Assembly: GCF_022376445.1 (NCBI RefSeq)
Contig: NW_025955022.1
Location: 169,234 to 233,233, forward strand
Source of the DNA: Fomitopsis serialis
Lineage: Eukaryota; Basidiomycota; Agaricomycetes; Polyporales; Fomitopsidaceae
Length of the DNA: 64,000 bases
Direction: 5' to 3'
Positions 33,941 through 45,393 of the stretch are shown in pieces. The notes beneath the pieces were generated by a model. That model made no database searches. It saw only the letters and a list, made by a program, of their open reading frames with translations, and had not been told where the DNA came from. Made by a program: the position numbers and the translations under genes. Each line of letters begins with the position of its first letter. The first letter of the stretch is position 1.

Positions 33941-35291
33941 GCAATACGTGTGCAGACCCTTGTGTCTTGTTCAGCTGAGACGCCCGACGGCAGCTTCGTG
34001 CACGGCCAGGGTCGGACGAACCGTTGGAAGTGGACGTCGTAGAATCTGCGCGAGGTAATCCACGTAGACATTTCCAGCGGAACTGTTGCGTGATGTTAAG
34101 GCGACGAGGTCGCTACATGTACTTATTGCAACCATGTATAGTACGCCAGCGTGCCGCCGATTGGTACTTACGTACGGCGCCTCTAACGACGTAGGCCTGA
34201 ACTCAATGCCAACGATGACATCGAACGCTCAGGAAGTCGTGAGCTGCCTATGGTGACCGACAGACTCTGTGTGAACGTCACGGAATCTGGAACGGACACT
34301 CTAATCAGGAATTGTAATAATAGAGAGAGCTACGATGAAAACATACCTGACGACCACGAAGGGACACGATGTGGATGGACACATGCGGACACATTTGGTA
34401 TCAACTGTCGCACCGAGGCATTCCTTCCGTTGACAGGGCCTGTGAAGCTCAAGTTTAACCCCCACGAGTCGAGAGGCGAACCACTGAGACTCATGACCAC
34501 CGTGTCTGCCAAAACGTGTGACGCTCTGCGAGACTTATATCAGCAGATACGTGTCTCTTGCGCCAGATTTTGCGGCGATGGCAGTGCCAATAGTGTGCGA
34601 TACGTCGTACGCTTCGCGATGTAGGCCTGGGAGAAGAAACGGAACGCGCATATATGCAGGTATTGTCGCATTAGTGGTTCATAGAACGTCGCTCCGATAC
34701 GATACGATGCGCTTGCATGCGTGGCGGCGCCCCGTTTTTGTGAGTGCGTGAGACGGTATACATACATCCCATCCGTGAGTCGTGCGCTTTTCCAGGAGAT
34801 CGCGCGCACGCAAGCCGACTTCGAGTCGGGAGAGTGGGATTCGAGTTTGGATCAGTGACGGCAACGGCTCTATGGCTGATCCTACGCAGAGATCGAGATC
34901 TGCAGTGGCAGACCTCAGTCGTTCGGAATTGACACAGCAAAGATAGGCTTGATCAACAGCACTGCGCGCTCAGACTTCTCTATGTTTATGATAGAGTTAA
35001 GGACAGAGGCTTGACGATTTGCAGTGCAGATGAAGCCGGCGAGCGTCTGCGCGGAAGCTTGATACCACGTACGCTGATCTCCCGGCGAGCAGGATCCACG
35101 AGCCATGCACCAGTCTTGGTAAAGCACAAGCCCGTATGGCGTATGAAGACGACACCGAAGGCCTACAATCCCGAGTGAACAATGAACAATGTATAATGAA
35201 CTGTTGTGATCGACAGTCAGCTTACAACACCCGTGCGATATAAGCGAGGCAAACCCACATACAGTGATAAATAATAAGCATGCTGCTACAG
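33941..35291. other. Intergenic, 1.35 kb, nothing supported
   Basis: A + strand open frame of 124 codons at 34250-34624 has no recognisable domain and no splice context. The rest is non-coding by eye, and its right end is the 3' flank of the dehydrogenase gene. Confidence 0.45.
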
Positions 35292-36286
35292 TCACGCTGT
35301 CTTCGACTTGCCCACCACAATCCTCCACATCAGCCAGCACACGACCGACCGCGGGAGCCACTGCATGAGCGCGCTCGCCCAGGCGCCCCTGCCGAGGGTC
35401 ATGTATCTGGGCGGGTTCGGCTTCACGACCGCCGACACTACCTGCTTCGCGAACTGGTCAGCGGGGAGCGACGACGGGCCCTGTGCTCGTCCGATGCGCG
35501 TGACCATCGAGTCGAAGAAGGGCTTGTAGGCGCTGTCCTCGCGGAGGACGAGCGAGCTGAGAGCGTTGACGCCGACGTTGCTCTTGACGCCGCCCGGGGA
35601 GATGTGCACGACGTGGATGTTGAAGGGCGCGACTTCCATGTAGAGGATCTCGGAGAGGCGGACGAGCGCGGCCTTCGTCGCGCCGTAGATCCCGCCCCAG
35701 GGCGATGGTCTGTGCGGGAGCGAGAGTCAGGGACGCGCCGGGGCGTGAGAGGAGAGGAAGCGTACGTGTCGCCAGTGATAGAGCCGATGTTGACTATCGT
35801 CCCGCTGCGCTTGGATTTCATGTGCGGAAAGACGGCTTGCGAGAGGCGCAGGACGGAAAAGAGGTTGGTGTCGAATGTCTTCTGTGCTCGGTCAAGGGGT
35901 ATCTCCACGAGAGGACCTAGTGCACGTCAGCCAGGCGATGGTACCAAAGTCGTATGCTACCCACCTGAGCACGGGGCCCCAGCGTTGTTAACAACAATGT
36001 CGATGCTCCCCTCCCGCTCAAGCACCGTCTTCACGACCTCTGCCACGTCCTCGTCTGACGTGACGTCCAGCTTCAGCGTGGAGATATTCGGGTCCTTGAA
36101 GCCTTCCATGGCCTCGACCCTGCGCGCCGTGGCATAGACTTTGCAGCCCTGTGCCGCAAACTCTTCACATCTGGATGCATAACCGTGTCAACAGGGGGCT
36201 TTGACGATACGACAGAACGGCACTCACAGCGCGAAGCCAATGCCGCCCTTCGAGCAACCAGTGACGATAACAACCTTGCCGGACAT
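35292..36286 (-). CDS. Short-chain dehydrogenase/reductase (AYR1-like)
   Basis: Four exons (36228-36286, 35965-36170, 35766-35916, 35292-35709) join to 277 residues. Classical SDR layout: cofactor motif TGCSKGGIG near residue 9, LDVTSDED (adenine-ring contact), NNAG, the catalytic Ser134 in NIGSITG, then Tyr147 and Lys151 in YGATK. The region after the active site (HVVHISPGGVKSNVG) supports NADP-type classical SDRs. A hydrophobic C-terminal stretch (SVVCWLMWRIVVG) could anchor it to a membrane, as in 1-acyl-dihydroxyacetone-phosphate reductases (Ayr1) of the lipid-droplet/ER type. The Ayr1 assignment is inference from this pattern. All frames are open, so the gene looks intact. Confidence 0.9.
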
Positions 36287-36862
36287 GTCGGGCGGAAGGC
36301 TACGGTGAGGCTGATCTATGGAGGTGGACAAGAAGCGGGGATGCCCAGCGCGCCAGCGTGCGGCATGATAAAGGAGACGACCATGATTGAACACAGCCAC
36401 ATGCCACGGTTCTTAGTCACAACAAAAAGAAGTTGGTGAGAGTCGCCGCAGTGATTCGCAGTGATCGGCGAGGCCCGATTGCGATCTGACCTTGACCTCG
36501 GCCACAACCCGACAAGAGCGGAGAACCTGCATGAACCCGACCCGTCAGACAGGGAGGCAGAGGGAGGCCTGCCGAGCTTTGAAGTGAATTGAATTACTCA
36601 ATATGTCAGTATTCACCTTCAAGTTCAAGCTCAACTCCCGTGAGACATGTCTAACTCAGGGCATGATCGTTTGATTGCGCACCGTCGGTTTGATTGCGGG
36701 CATGCGGGCGACGGCCGACGCGACGACATACGCTGGCATGAGGCAAGGCAATCGGTAATTACACACAAAACTGCGTTCTGTCAATACTTCACGATGCTAC
36801 TGTACAAATGATGTCAACAACAGAACAGGAGTCAAGACACCCGCCCAGTCCATTGATACAAA
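36287..36862. other. Intergenic between two - strand genes
   Basis: Promoter of the dehydrogenase and 3' flank of the BAG gene; no feature recognised. Confidence 0.5.
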
Positions 36863-39607
36863 TCAGAACAGCTCCCGCTCCCTCGCCATCCTCAACTCAA
36901 GCGCCGCCTCAGCGTCCACCTTCTGCCCAATCTCCGGACGCGACTCTTCCTCCTTCAGCCGGAGCTCGCCCCGCGCGCCCTGGTGTTCCTCCGCTGGCGT
37001 CACAAGGATATGCGGCGCGGGGTCCATCGGCGGCGTCCCCGGGCCCTCCTCCTCGCTCTCCGCATCGCCGCGCGACGGGCTGAGCGTCGGAGTCGCGGGG
37101 CGGTTGTGAAGGCCAGCAACCGGCATCGAAGGCTCGCCCTCCGTCGTGAGGCGCCGCTCGATATGCGCGACCTCGGGTTCCAGGTGTTCAGCAGGCGGCG
37201 ACGTAGGTGTCGGTGGCTGCTCGACGACGGCAGAGAACTGTGGATGAATGTGCACCGGGGGGCGGGTGTAGGCTCTGCGCTTGAAGGCGGCCGCTGGGAC
37301 GAGATAGCCTCCTTGTCCTCCTCATCTGCGTCTTTGATGTCGACCTCTGGCGTTGGCGGCGACTCAACTTCGCCCGGCACACCCAGGCTCTCCTTCCCCA
37401 CACCAATGTCCTCGTTATCGCTCTCGTACCCGCCCTCGTTCTCCGGCTCCGCGTCAGGGATCTCGACCTCCGGCGTTGGCGCACTCTCTACGACACCCAG
37501 CGCGTCAGCATCCAACTCCATCGGCTCAGCAAGCGCGTCGTCCGCCACGGAGGACATCGACGGGGCGGACTCACTCAGCTCGACCAGCATACTGTTGCCG
37601 CTCTCCTCCGCGCGCACCCGGTCGACGTCGATCCGTCCGCCCTCGTCTCCCGAGCCCGACGACTCCCCCGCGCTACTGCACTCGGCGGGCACGAGCATGA
37701 CCGACTCCTCCGCATGCAAGGGCTCCACGTGCGGGACGATGTCGAGGCTCGCCTCCGCGCCCGCGTGCAGGTCCGGGTTCCGCTCGACGTCCCTCCGTTT
37801 CTCCTCCCGCTGCGCGTCCGTCGGCGGGTCCGCCTTCGCTTCGTACACACCGGGGATTACCGGCACCGTCTCCTCCGTCTGCGCGGGAGTCTCGTCCAGG
37901 GCGAGGTGCGCCTCGGGCAGCGCATCCTGATCGGGGTCCCGCTCGATGTCCATCCGCTTCTCGTCTTGCTGCTCGGCGGACGGCAGCTCCGTGACGGCCT
38001 CGTACACGCCAGGCGCGATGGGGACCGTCTCTTCTGTCTGCGTCGGCTGCGCGGGCGGTTGTTGATCGAGAGACGCCTCCGGCTGAGCATGCTCGTCAGA
38101 CTGCTCGACCACGTCCATCACCTTCTCCTGCTGCTGCTGCTCCGTCGGCCGCTCCGCCGTCGCTTGGTACGTCCCCGGCGCGACCTTCACTGTCTCCCCC
38201 ACCCATTGCCCTCCCTCCCTCTCCCTATCCTTCGCCTGCCACCTCGCCCACACCTCCCCAACAACCGCCTCGACCCTCTCCGCCTCCGCCTCGACCTCCC
38301 TCACGAGCGTCTTCCTCCGCTCCCTCACCTCCCTATCCCCGCCACTCTCCACCGCGTCCAGCCTGCCCAACAGCTGGCTCAGCTCCTCGAGGTACCCGTG
38401 CACCACCGCGTTCCGCGACGTGTACGCGAGCTGCGGGCGGCGGCTCCTGCCCTCCTCGACGCTCGCGCCGTCTGCAAGGACGAGCGCGGACAGGGCCGCG
38501 GGGTCGGGCGGCACGGAGACGTGGTCGTGCGCGCCCGGTGCCAAGGCGAAGTCCAAGCTAGATGGGAAGCGGAAGCCCGCCTTGAGCTGCGTGAACTTGG
38601 TGCGGTACTCGTCGATCGTGCGGAGCGCGGCGGTGCGCGCGGCGTGCGTGCGGTAGGCCTCTTGGATCTTGTGCGCTGCGACGTGTTGCTCGGGCGTCGC
38701 CTGGGGGGGTTGCGCCTTCGGCGACGGCGTGCGGATGGGGACTTTGAAGTGGCCGGTGGCTCCGTTGTAGGAAGCGGTCGGCCTGATGGGGCTCGGGGGA
38801 ACCGCTGAGCGCGGCGGAACGGACGATGCGCGCGACGCGTAACTGTCAGGCTTGGGATGTAATTGCGTAGCAGGAGTGCCCTGCGGGGCCATCCCACGCC
38901 GGCGGGTAGGTGCGACGGTACGTGATCGCCGATTGCTTTGGGGCGAGGTCTGTACACATCGTCATTAGGCAAGAACGATCGGTTCGGGTGGCACTACTCA
39001 CCATCTCGTCTTCATCTGGCATCCAGCCATAGGGACCGAAGAGGGGGTCGAACTGACTCGCGCGCTGCTGGCGGCCGTACTCCTGCTCCCTCCGCCTCAA
39101 CTCCTCCGCGCGTATGCGCTGCCTTCGCTCCTCCTCCATAAGCCTCCGTCTCTCCTCCTCCAACTGCCTCTTTTCCTCCTTCATTCTCAGCCTTTCCAAC
39201 TCCCGCTCGCGTTCGCGCTCCCTCCTCTCCAACTCCCTCTGCAGCGCTCGCTGGCGCTCCTGCTCCGTCATCGCCCTGCGCTGGCGGACACTCGGGCTAT
39301 AGCCGCCGAACCCGCCGTAGGGCGGAAAGCCGCCATCGTAAGAGTCGTGCTCCTCGTAGTCGTCGAGGTCGTCATAGATCGGGTTGTACTGCGACGGGAG
39401 ACCGTAGCCCTGCCGGGCGAGGCGCGTGCGTTCTGCGCGTTGGCGGGCCTCTTCCTGGGCACGACGGGCGGCGAGCAGCTGTTCCTGGGCCGTGCGCTCC
39501 TGGGCGAGGGCGCGGAGGTAGTCGGCGTCGGCCGAGGAGTAGGAGGGACTTGCGCGTGCGTAGCTGTAGGGGCTGGAGTATGCGCCGTAGGGGTTGTAGC
39601 CGAACAT
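36863..39607 (-). CDS. BAG-domain protein with long coiled coil (paralogue 1)
   Basis: Exon 1 39002-39607 and exon 2 from 38949, joined by a 52-nt intron. The N-terminus is Tyr/Gly-rich (MFGYNPYGAYSSPYSYA), followed by a very charged coiled coil of Arg/Glu repeats (RELERRERERERELERLRM). Exon 2 carries an IQ-like helix (HKIQEAYRTHAARTAALRTI) and the BAG domain (LEELSQLLGRLDAVES, then REVRERRKTLVREVEAEAE). A long acidic, Pro/Glu-rich region follows with two to three copies of a repeat around EETVPVIPGVYEA and EKRMDIERDPD. BAG domains bind the ATPase domain of Hsp70 and trigger nucleotide release. The C-terminal segment from about 37300 to 36863 is in another frame from the body (AAAFKRRAYTRPPVHIHPQF and onward), with no intron: one base seems to be missing near 37295. 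A paralogue lies at 62110-64000 on the same strand. Confidence 0.85.
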
Positions 39608-40314
39608 GATTTCGTAGATGTGTGTCGTGCAAAGTCGTGAACGGGGTGTGCGAATGTGTGAGTATAGAGAGACGGGGATGGGGAGAGGATATTATACTGA
39701 CCTCAGCGGCTAGGACGGCACTTCGGGGCGGTTCGAGAGTGGTGCGGTGTGGCGGGGGCGGCGAGAGTTCGAGAGCGTTCATCACTGTCGACGTCCGTCG
39801 GTGGAGACAAATCCGGCAGGCGGCCGAACGTTCTAGCACACTCCAGGCAGCCTCGTCGCTGACGTCTCCTGGGCACCTCCCAGACTACATAGCCTGTTTG
39901 GGCTGATCCATATATCCGTGCACATCATTCTGTGTCGATGTATAACGAGCAAGATGAGAATTATGAGCGGGTCGAATGCGTCCTGACTTGACTCGGACGA
40001 CTCGGAGGAAGGGAGGTGTTTGGCCTTGTTAGGATCCAAAGCCGCCGCCTGCCATTTGTGGCAGTGACATCATGCCAAGAACCGTCGATCGGACGACAGA
40101 CCGGCCCGGGATAGCCCGGGATGTCCTGTACGGTCACTCACTGACCCTGGCTTTGAACGAAAGACTCCCGACAACTTGAGCTCTGGACTACCACGCACAC
40201 ACCACGCACACATCTCCTACTAGTGAGTAGTGGTCAATCGACCCGGAGTGCTAACTGCCAGTAGTACACCATATTTTCTACTGCCCACCACAGCGCGTTC
40301 GAAAATTCCGAACG
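39608..40314. other. Intergenic between two - strand genes
   Basis: 5' flank of the BAG gene (CT/GA-rich) and 3' flank of the sedolisin gene. Nothing else supported. Confidence 0.5.
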
Positions 40315-42798
40315 TCACGCACCCAGGACAAGTTCCTTCAGAACACCAAAGTTGGGCGTGCCCCAACCAGTAACAGGATCCCATCCTATCGTTGTCTAGT
40401 CACAATTTTATGAGTAAACCCTTCACTGACATCACAAAATAGTAAACCTCACGTTGAAGCCCTCTGTGCCACACCCCGGGTTGTTACCGACAGTGATATC
40501 GTTGAAACCCGTTGTCGTCTGTGCGTTGAGCGAATAAATCAATGGGTTGAGGAAGCCAAGTGGGGACTTCCCGCTGGCGATGCGCGCGTCATTGAGCAGG
40601 GACACGAATGCTGTGAACGTGGGCGAGGAGCACGAAGTCCCGTCGACGAGGCCAGTTTCCGCATCCCATACAATGGTGAAATTGACGCCCTCAGCAGAGA
40701 CGTCGGGGTAGGCCTGTTTAGCCATCAGTGCAAATGTTCAGATGTTGTGGAGAGGACGACGCACTCGGCCAGACCTTCGGAGAGCGAGACATCAGTCTAT
40801 GTGCGAGCTATCATCACCAGCACTACTCACGCGTTATACAGACCCGCATACGTCCCGGGAGCCAGCTCGCCGAGGTACTTCGTCACCGCAGTGTCCTGGT
40901 AGGATGGTCGAGCGAACTGAACAGGCGATTCAGCGCGCCCCGAAGATCAGTGGCAGCAAAGACCAACGCACATAGTTGCTAAATCCCCCACCAGAGAACC
41001 ACGCCGCGATCTCCGGCACCTCCGAAGTCGCTCCCACAGCGGTGACGCTGACAAGCATCTGTTAGTACACACTGTGGTCAGCATAATAATCTTCTCACTA
41101 TGGGCAACTAGCTGGGAATTCGGGTATGAACATCGTCACGTTGCGACCATCGTTGCTGTAGCACTCCTGGGTAGCCGGGTCCGGGTCACCGTCGCCGACA
41201 CCCCCGTCTCCGGAGCTGAACATGATAGAGACCCCTCGGGCACCTAAGATGTCTTAGGTCAGCGATCGTGTCCACACGGAGGTCAACGTCGCATACACAC
41301 CAAGCTGCGCGAACTCCGCGCAGACGCGTGTCGCATAGCTGTACGGAACTGCAAAACCCTATGAAGTACAGTCACACCATCACTGGAAAAGCATCGTACC
41401 GGTCTGCTCGTCGTCTCCGTAGCTGGTGGAGATCGACTGTGGCAGGTCCTCTGCAGAGAGCACGTATCCGAGCCACTGCAAACGCGTCAGGTCCCAAAGA
41501 CTTTGCACGAGTACCTAGAACCAGCCACTCGCCTGCATGTATGGTTCATTTGTATCCGTAGGCTCGAGATCGTCCGGTATGAAAGGCGGGCTCCCACCAG
41601 TCGTGTAGAACGTTCCCGGCGTCGGGTACGTAAGGCTGAACGCATATTGTGTATCTGGGACCTTCCAGTTTAGTCGCAGATTTCAAAGCGTCAATACATT
41701 TCCTACCCAAGTTCGCTTCAATCCCAGCATCAGCTGGTGTCTGGTTATTAAGTCCACCTACGAACGCAGTGATGGCTCAGTTACAGCAAAAGATCGACCA
41801 CGGACTGCTCTCACCATTGATATAGACCACCGAGAACGTGTTGTTAGCAGCATACGGCACCTCCTCTCCCAAAAACTGATAGTAATCCGCGTAGTTCGCG
41901 TACTGCTCTAGGTAGCCCGTCACAGCGATCTTGTTCTCCCCGGGCACCTGCGGCGTGTACCCCGTCGCGTTGTACAGCTCTAGCAAGCACTCCGGGGTGA
42001 TGGTCCCGTTGCAACTTGCGGCGACTTGTCCCCCGGAAGCGCTGGGCACGGCGATCGTGGCGCCGTCTGACTGGGGGATAGCGGTGTTTGCGCGGAAGGA
42101 GCGGTAAGTGGTCCGCATCGGAGTGAAGCGGGAGAACATGGTGGTGGGCTGGACGACCTCGATGTGGTCATGCAGGTGCTCCGGAAGGCTGTACGACGTC
42201 GTGCGGACGAGCGAATCGCCGCTAGCGGCGTGCGTCCACACATGGTACGTCTAGGCGACATGTGAGCATTATCAGACATGCTTGAAGACGGAGCCATAGC
42301 TTACAGTGTCCAACATTATCTCCGCCAACGAGACAGGCACCCTGACGGTGACCCAGTCGCCAGCGGGCGACCGCGACAACGCATCACTCAAGAGACCGTG
42401 CGACGCAAGCCAATCCTCGACCAACTGCACACTCTCAGGATGAGGCGCAACGAGCGCTTCCACGTCCTCCTTCGACAAGTGCTCTCCGTACCTCTCACTC
42501 GACGGATCACTATATCACGCGATCAACATTCCGGTCAGCACCTTCGCTCGCGCATGCATGCCTAGCAGACACTCGAGACGCACCTCACAGCGTACAGGTG
42601 CTCCTCCAGCTCAGCGAACTTGGGCTGTGGCAGGCCGATGCGGAGCTCGATCGTGTGCGCGGGCGGCGCAGGGCGCAGGGCGTTCCAACCCCGGGGCGGG
42701 TGCACCGTCTCCTTCACCCTGTGCGTATATTCCGCAGGCGCCGCGGCAGCGAGCGCACCGAGTATGGCCCATAGCAAGGCGGACCGCAGCGACGGCAT
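40315..42798 (-). CDS. Secreted sedolisin / tripeptidyl peptidase (S53, grifolisin-like)
   Basis: Twelve exons read as 42584-42798, 42305-42509, 41815-42250, 41707-41757, 41533-41654, 41400-41475, 41301-41348, 41099-41243, 40972-41047, 40831-40917 (uncertain), 40453-40713, 40315-40395. The N-terminus is a signal peptide ([18 protein letters not shown]), then a pro-domain. Catalytic residues of S53: Glu and Asp in GIEANLD, an oxyanion Asp in FSSGDGGVG, and the Ser in DGTSCSSP; the Ca-binding Asp lies in GWDPVTGWG near the end. Such acid proteases act outside the cell on peptides. The intron at 41532 begins with GC. Exon 10 has a problem: the conserved TYAGLYNA reading lies out of frame with the start of the exon (an extra T near 40859). 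An alternative donor at about 40852 would skip that part and stay open. Confidence 0.85.
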
Positions 42799-43439
42799 TT
42801 GCTAGTCGAAACCGGAGAGCCTGAGACGAGGATGAGCTATCGAGGTCAGAGGGCTCGTCCGCGGATGGACCATCGACTCCGTTATGTAGGGGGACACCCG
42901 TATGGTGTCATCCTACAGACGGACACGGTAGGGTATTCATAGCGCTATGACACCCGAATACGCATGGAATCTGCCAGGAACAGAGGGCGCGCATGACCTG
43001 CGGCGTAAGCGGAGGGACCAATTGTCTATCTTTAATCAAGGGACATGTTGTGAGACGCACTGACTGAGGGATCGCCGGGATCGTTGCCTGCGGATGACAC
43101 AGGTCAGCGTTCGTGAGAATGGACAGTGCGCTGCTCACCTCGGATGCGGTATCATTACCTCCAAGTGCTTTGTACCCTACAAGGGAATACCAGCCCCGCC
43201 GAGAGACTGATGCAGGAAGATACTGAACGTCTATCGGAAGCAGCTCAGTAACAATAGAGTATAGCAATTGCCCTAGCAACGTCTGCAGCATTCATGAACT
43301 TCTAACGCTCTCGACTGAGAAGAGAGCAAGGAACAATTACTTATGTCACGTAAGGTACATCACGAGATGCCACTGGCCGCAAATCAAGATAGCGAGCGAA
43401 TGCAGCCTGAGCGCGGAAAAGTGCCGGCTAAGAAAAAAG
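42799..43439. other. Promoter of the sedolisin gene and non-coding flank
   Basis: No gene supported. From about 43080 the sequence resembles 48130 onward (see the duplication finding). Confidence 0.45.
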
Positions 43440-43860
43440 TTGAATATTCGCGACCAAGCAGGAGTGGAGGTTGAACATAACAGATAGTAATCCTCACTGT
43501 CGCCGACTTCTCCTGAAACAAGCCCTCGTATCGCACTACATTTCCCGCTCAGTTTTCCAGATTCGAATGCGACGAGATACGATTTATAAAGTCATAGGCA
43601 ACGATTCCTGTCCATCTACCCATCGCCGTCAGTCGACCACCCAAGTCGGGACACAGACAAAATCACTCACGTACTCCCAACGTACTCCTTCAAGTCGCAC
43701 TACCAGTAACGAACCTTGAACGAACCCATCGCACAGTGACAGAACGCAGGCGCCCCACCGGGCTGACCTGTTCCCACGCAGAGTGAACTTCACCAGGTCC
43801 CCATGGAATAAGATCGCGCTCAACTCCCACATGAGTGGCATCCCGGAGAAGCAGCACTAG
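43440..43860 (-). pseudogene. Degenerate copy of the 3' end of the F-box gene at 48598-50331
   Basis: Base-by-base reading shows 43440-43860 follows 48540-48900 (CAAGCAGGA-GGAGTGGAG near the start, a stop-proximal TCAC-GTCG-CGACT block, ACGCAGAGTG near the end) with many substitutions and small indels. It corresponds to the last exon, the last intron and a short part of the preceding exon of that gene. It is open in no useful frame and is a relic. Confidence 0.65.
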
Positions 43861-44009
43861 TAGCCTCCGGGATACATACCTTGGATACGACTTGTTGAGG
43901 GGAGGCAGTTGCACCGTAACCGTGTTTCGTACTAGCAATTCGGTGGACCGACCGTAGCTACACATGTATCAGGTCTGAGATCTGATGAGTTATCTGTCAC
44001 AGCAAATAA

Positions 44010-44085
44010 TGAATACGTTCATGCATCATGCACCCATGACAAGCTCCCTTCAGCACACCAAAGTTGGGCGTGCCAGACGACTGCT
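44010..44085 (-). pseudogene. Relic of the last sedolisin exon
   Basis: About 45 bases around ACACCAAAGTTGGGCGTGCC (44056-44075) match 40323-40365 of the sedolisin last exon, preserving the GTPNFGVLK reading on the minus strand. Similarity then fades and the catalytic part is absent. Confidence 0.6.
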
Positions 44086-44242
44086 TGTGACCGACGGATT
44101 CCGATCCCGCATCGACCCGCGCTCCATACGGGCGGTGACGATGCATCGTTGCCGCCATAGGGACTCCTGGGGTTGCTGAAGGCTGAACAGGACACAAGTG
44201 TTAGACGGACACGTGTGTGTGCAAACTGGCTCACTCATGATG

Positions 44243-44760
44243 TCAATCATATTCAGCGCGCACCCAGGTGACGGTGACTACGCCACGGGCAGACCATGGC
44301 TGTAATATGCCACGGAAAATGCGTTTAAGCTTCTGACGGATGTCCACATTCACATCATGATGGACGTCTCGAAAGAATTCCACCTCGACATCCTTCAATG
44401 TGTCGAAGTATGGCCCACTCATGACCTCGTGCAGGTCCCGCAGATCGAGCTTCTCCAGGATGAGACTGGACTCCTTATGTGCGAGAAAGTTGTCATCGAA
44501 GAATAATCTAACACGGACCTTGATGTGCTCGAGCTGATGGCTTCGGATAGTGGAAAAGATGCCGTGCAACTCGTCCGTTACTTCGGTCCACACCGTGCTC
44601 GGCCCGTGTCTTTGGCCATGTGCTCGATGGTTTGCAGTGTGAAGTCCCAGGATCGCAGGGTGTTGTTTTGCAACAGATTGCCGTGAACACCTACATTGTG
44701 CACGTGCATCACATCGGAAAATTTGGGTGCCGTTTCGTGAGCGGCCATAGGCGGTTATAA
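44243..44760 (-). pseudogene. F-box/LRR protein, C-terminal half, separated from its N-terminal half
   Basis: The minus-strand frame ends at 44243 (VTVTWVRAEYD). It reads like the tail of basidiomycete F-box/LRR proteins: a NLLQNNTLRSWDFT strand-loop, a region LEHIKVRVRLFF, LEKLDLRDLHEVMSGPYFDTL, and a last segment ending in ARGVVTVTW. The part before about 44600 is in another frame, implying one indel. It starts just where the N-terminal half at 46820-47774 stops, and both sides share CGGTTATAA (44752-44760 and 46820-46828). It is therefore interpreted as the second half of one gene interrupted by an insertion. Confidence 0.65.
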
Positions 44761-45078
44761 ACGGCGCAACTGCGAAAATCTTGGCGGGGTAGTAAGAAGC
44801 GGTTATAAAAGCGGCACGGTTGCGATGAGCGATTACAATCACGCGCGGCGCGCGTCATAATCACCCGCGCAGCAGAAAACAATCACGATATAACCGCATA
44901 CTTTCGCATCCAGCTGTACACAGTCGATTATGGTACAGTACCTCCTGCGTACTACAAAACGTTTCCCTCCCCCGCCTGTCCTCCCCCTCGCTCTTGCGTT
45001 ATTTCACTACTGGTTACTCTGACTCTTGCCAGTCCCTACTCGACTGACTGAAACACTGAAAGGGCACTCGGACGCTTA

Positions 45079-45165
45079 GACTCAGGCCGGGATTCGAACG
45101 CGCGCGCACGAAGTATATTTGGAGCGCTAAAATACAAGTGCTACTGACATCTACACTAAAGAGTC
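45079..45165 (-). tRNA. tRNA-like sequence, probably a pseudogene or SINE head
   Basis: The minus strand shows an A-box TAGTGTAGATG, a D-stem GTGT/GCAC, a possible anticodon stem TGTAT/ATATA around a 13-nt loop, and a B-box GTTCGAATCC. An acceptor stem pairs GACTC with GAGTC (five pairs, then mismatches). The T-stem pairs at only three of five positions and the anticodon loop is too long, so a working tRNA is unlikely. It lies inside the 2 kb insertion, so it may be the RNA polymerase III promoter of a SINE-like unit. Confidence 0.4.
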
Positions 45166-45393
45166 TTCAAGAGGAGAGACATGTCACGCAATATATCATG
45201 TCAGTTTTGCTCACGCGTGCTCACCGCCTATCGCGCATACATCGACTCGCACTCGCGCTGAGCGCAACTCTGCGCGTACGTCGACTCCGACGGACTCGCA
45301 GCCTCTGATTCTGACACACTCTTGAGCCGTCTTGGGAGTCGGCAGCTTCCTGATCCAACCGGGACCTCTTGGGACTGAGACCTCTGTACTAGA

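Noticed and set aside
34250..34624. 124-codon open frame on +
   Set aside because: Starts with ATG and is of fair length, but shows no domain, no splice context and no promoter signal.
37714..38808. 364-codon open frame on + opposite the BAG gene
   Set aside because: It is the antisense shadow of the BAG coding region, Arg/Leu/Val-rich because of the GC bias of the real gene.
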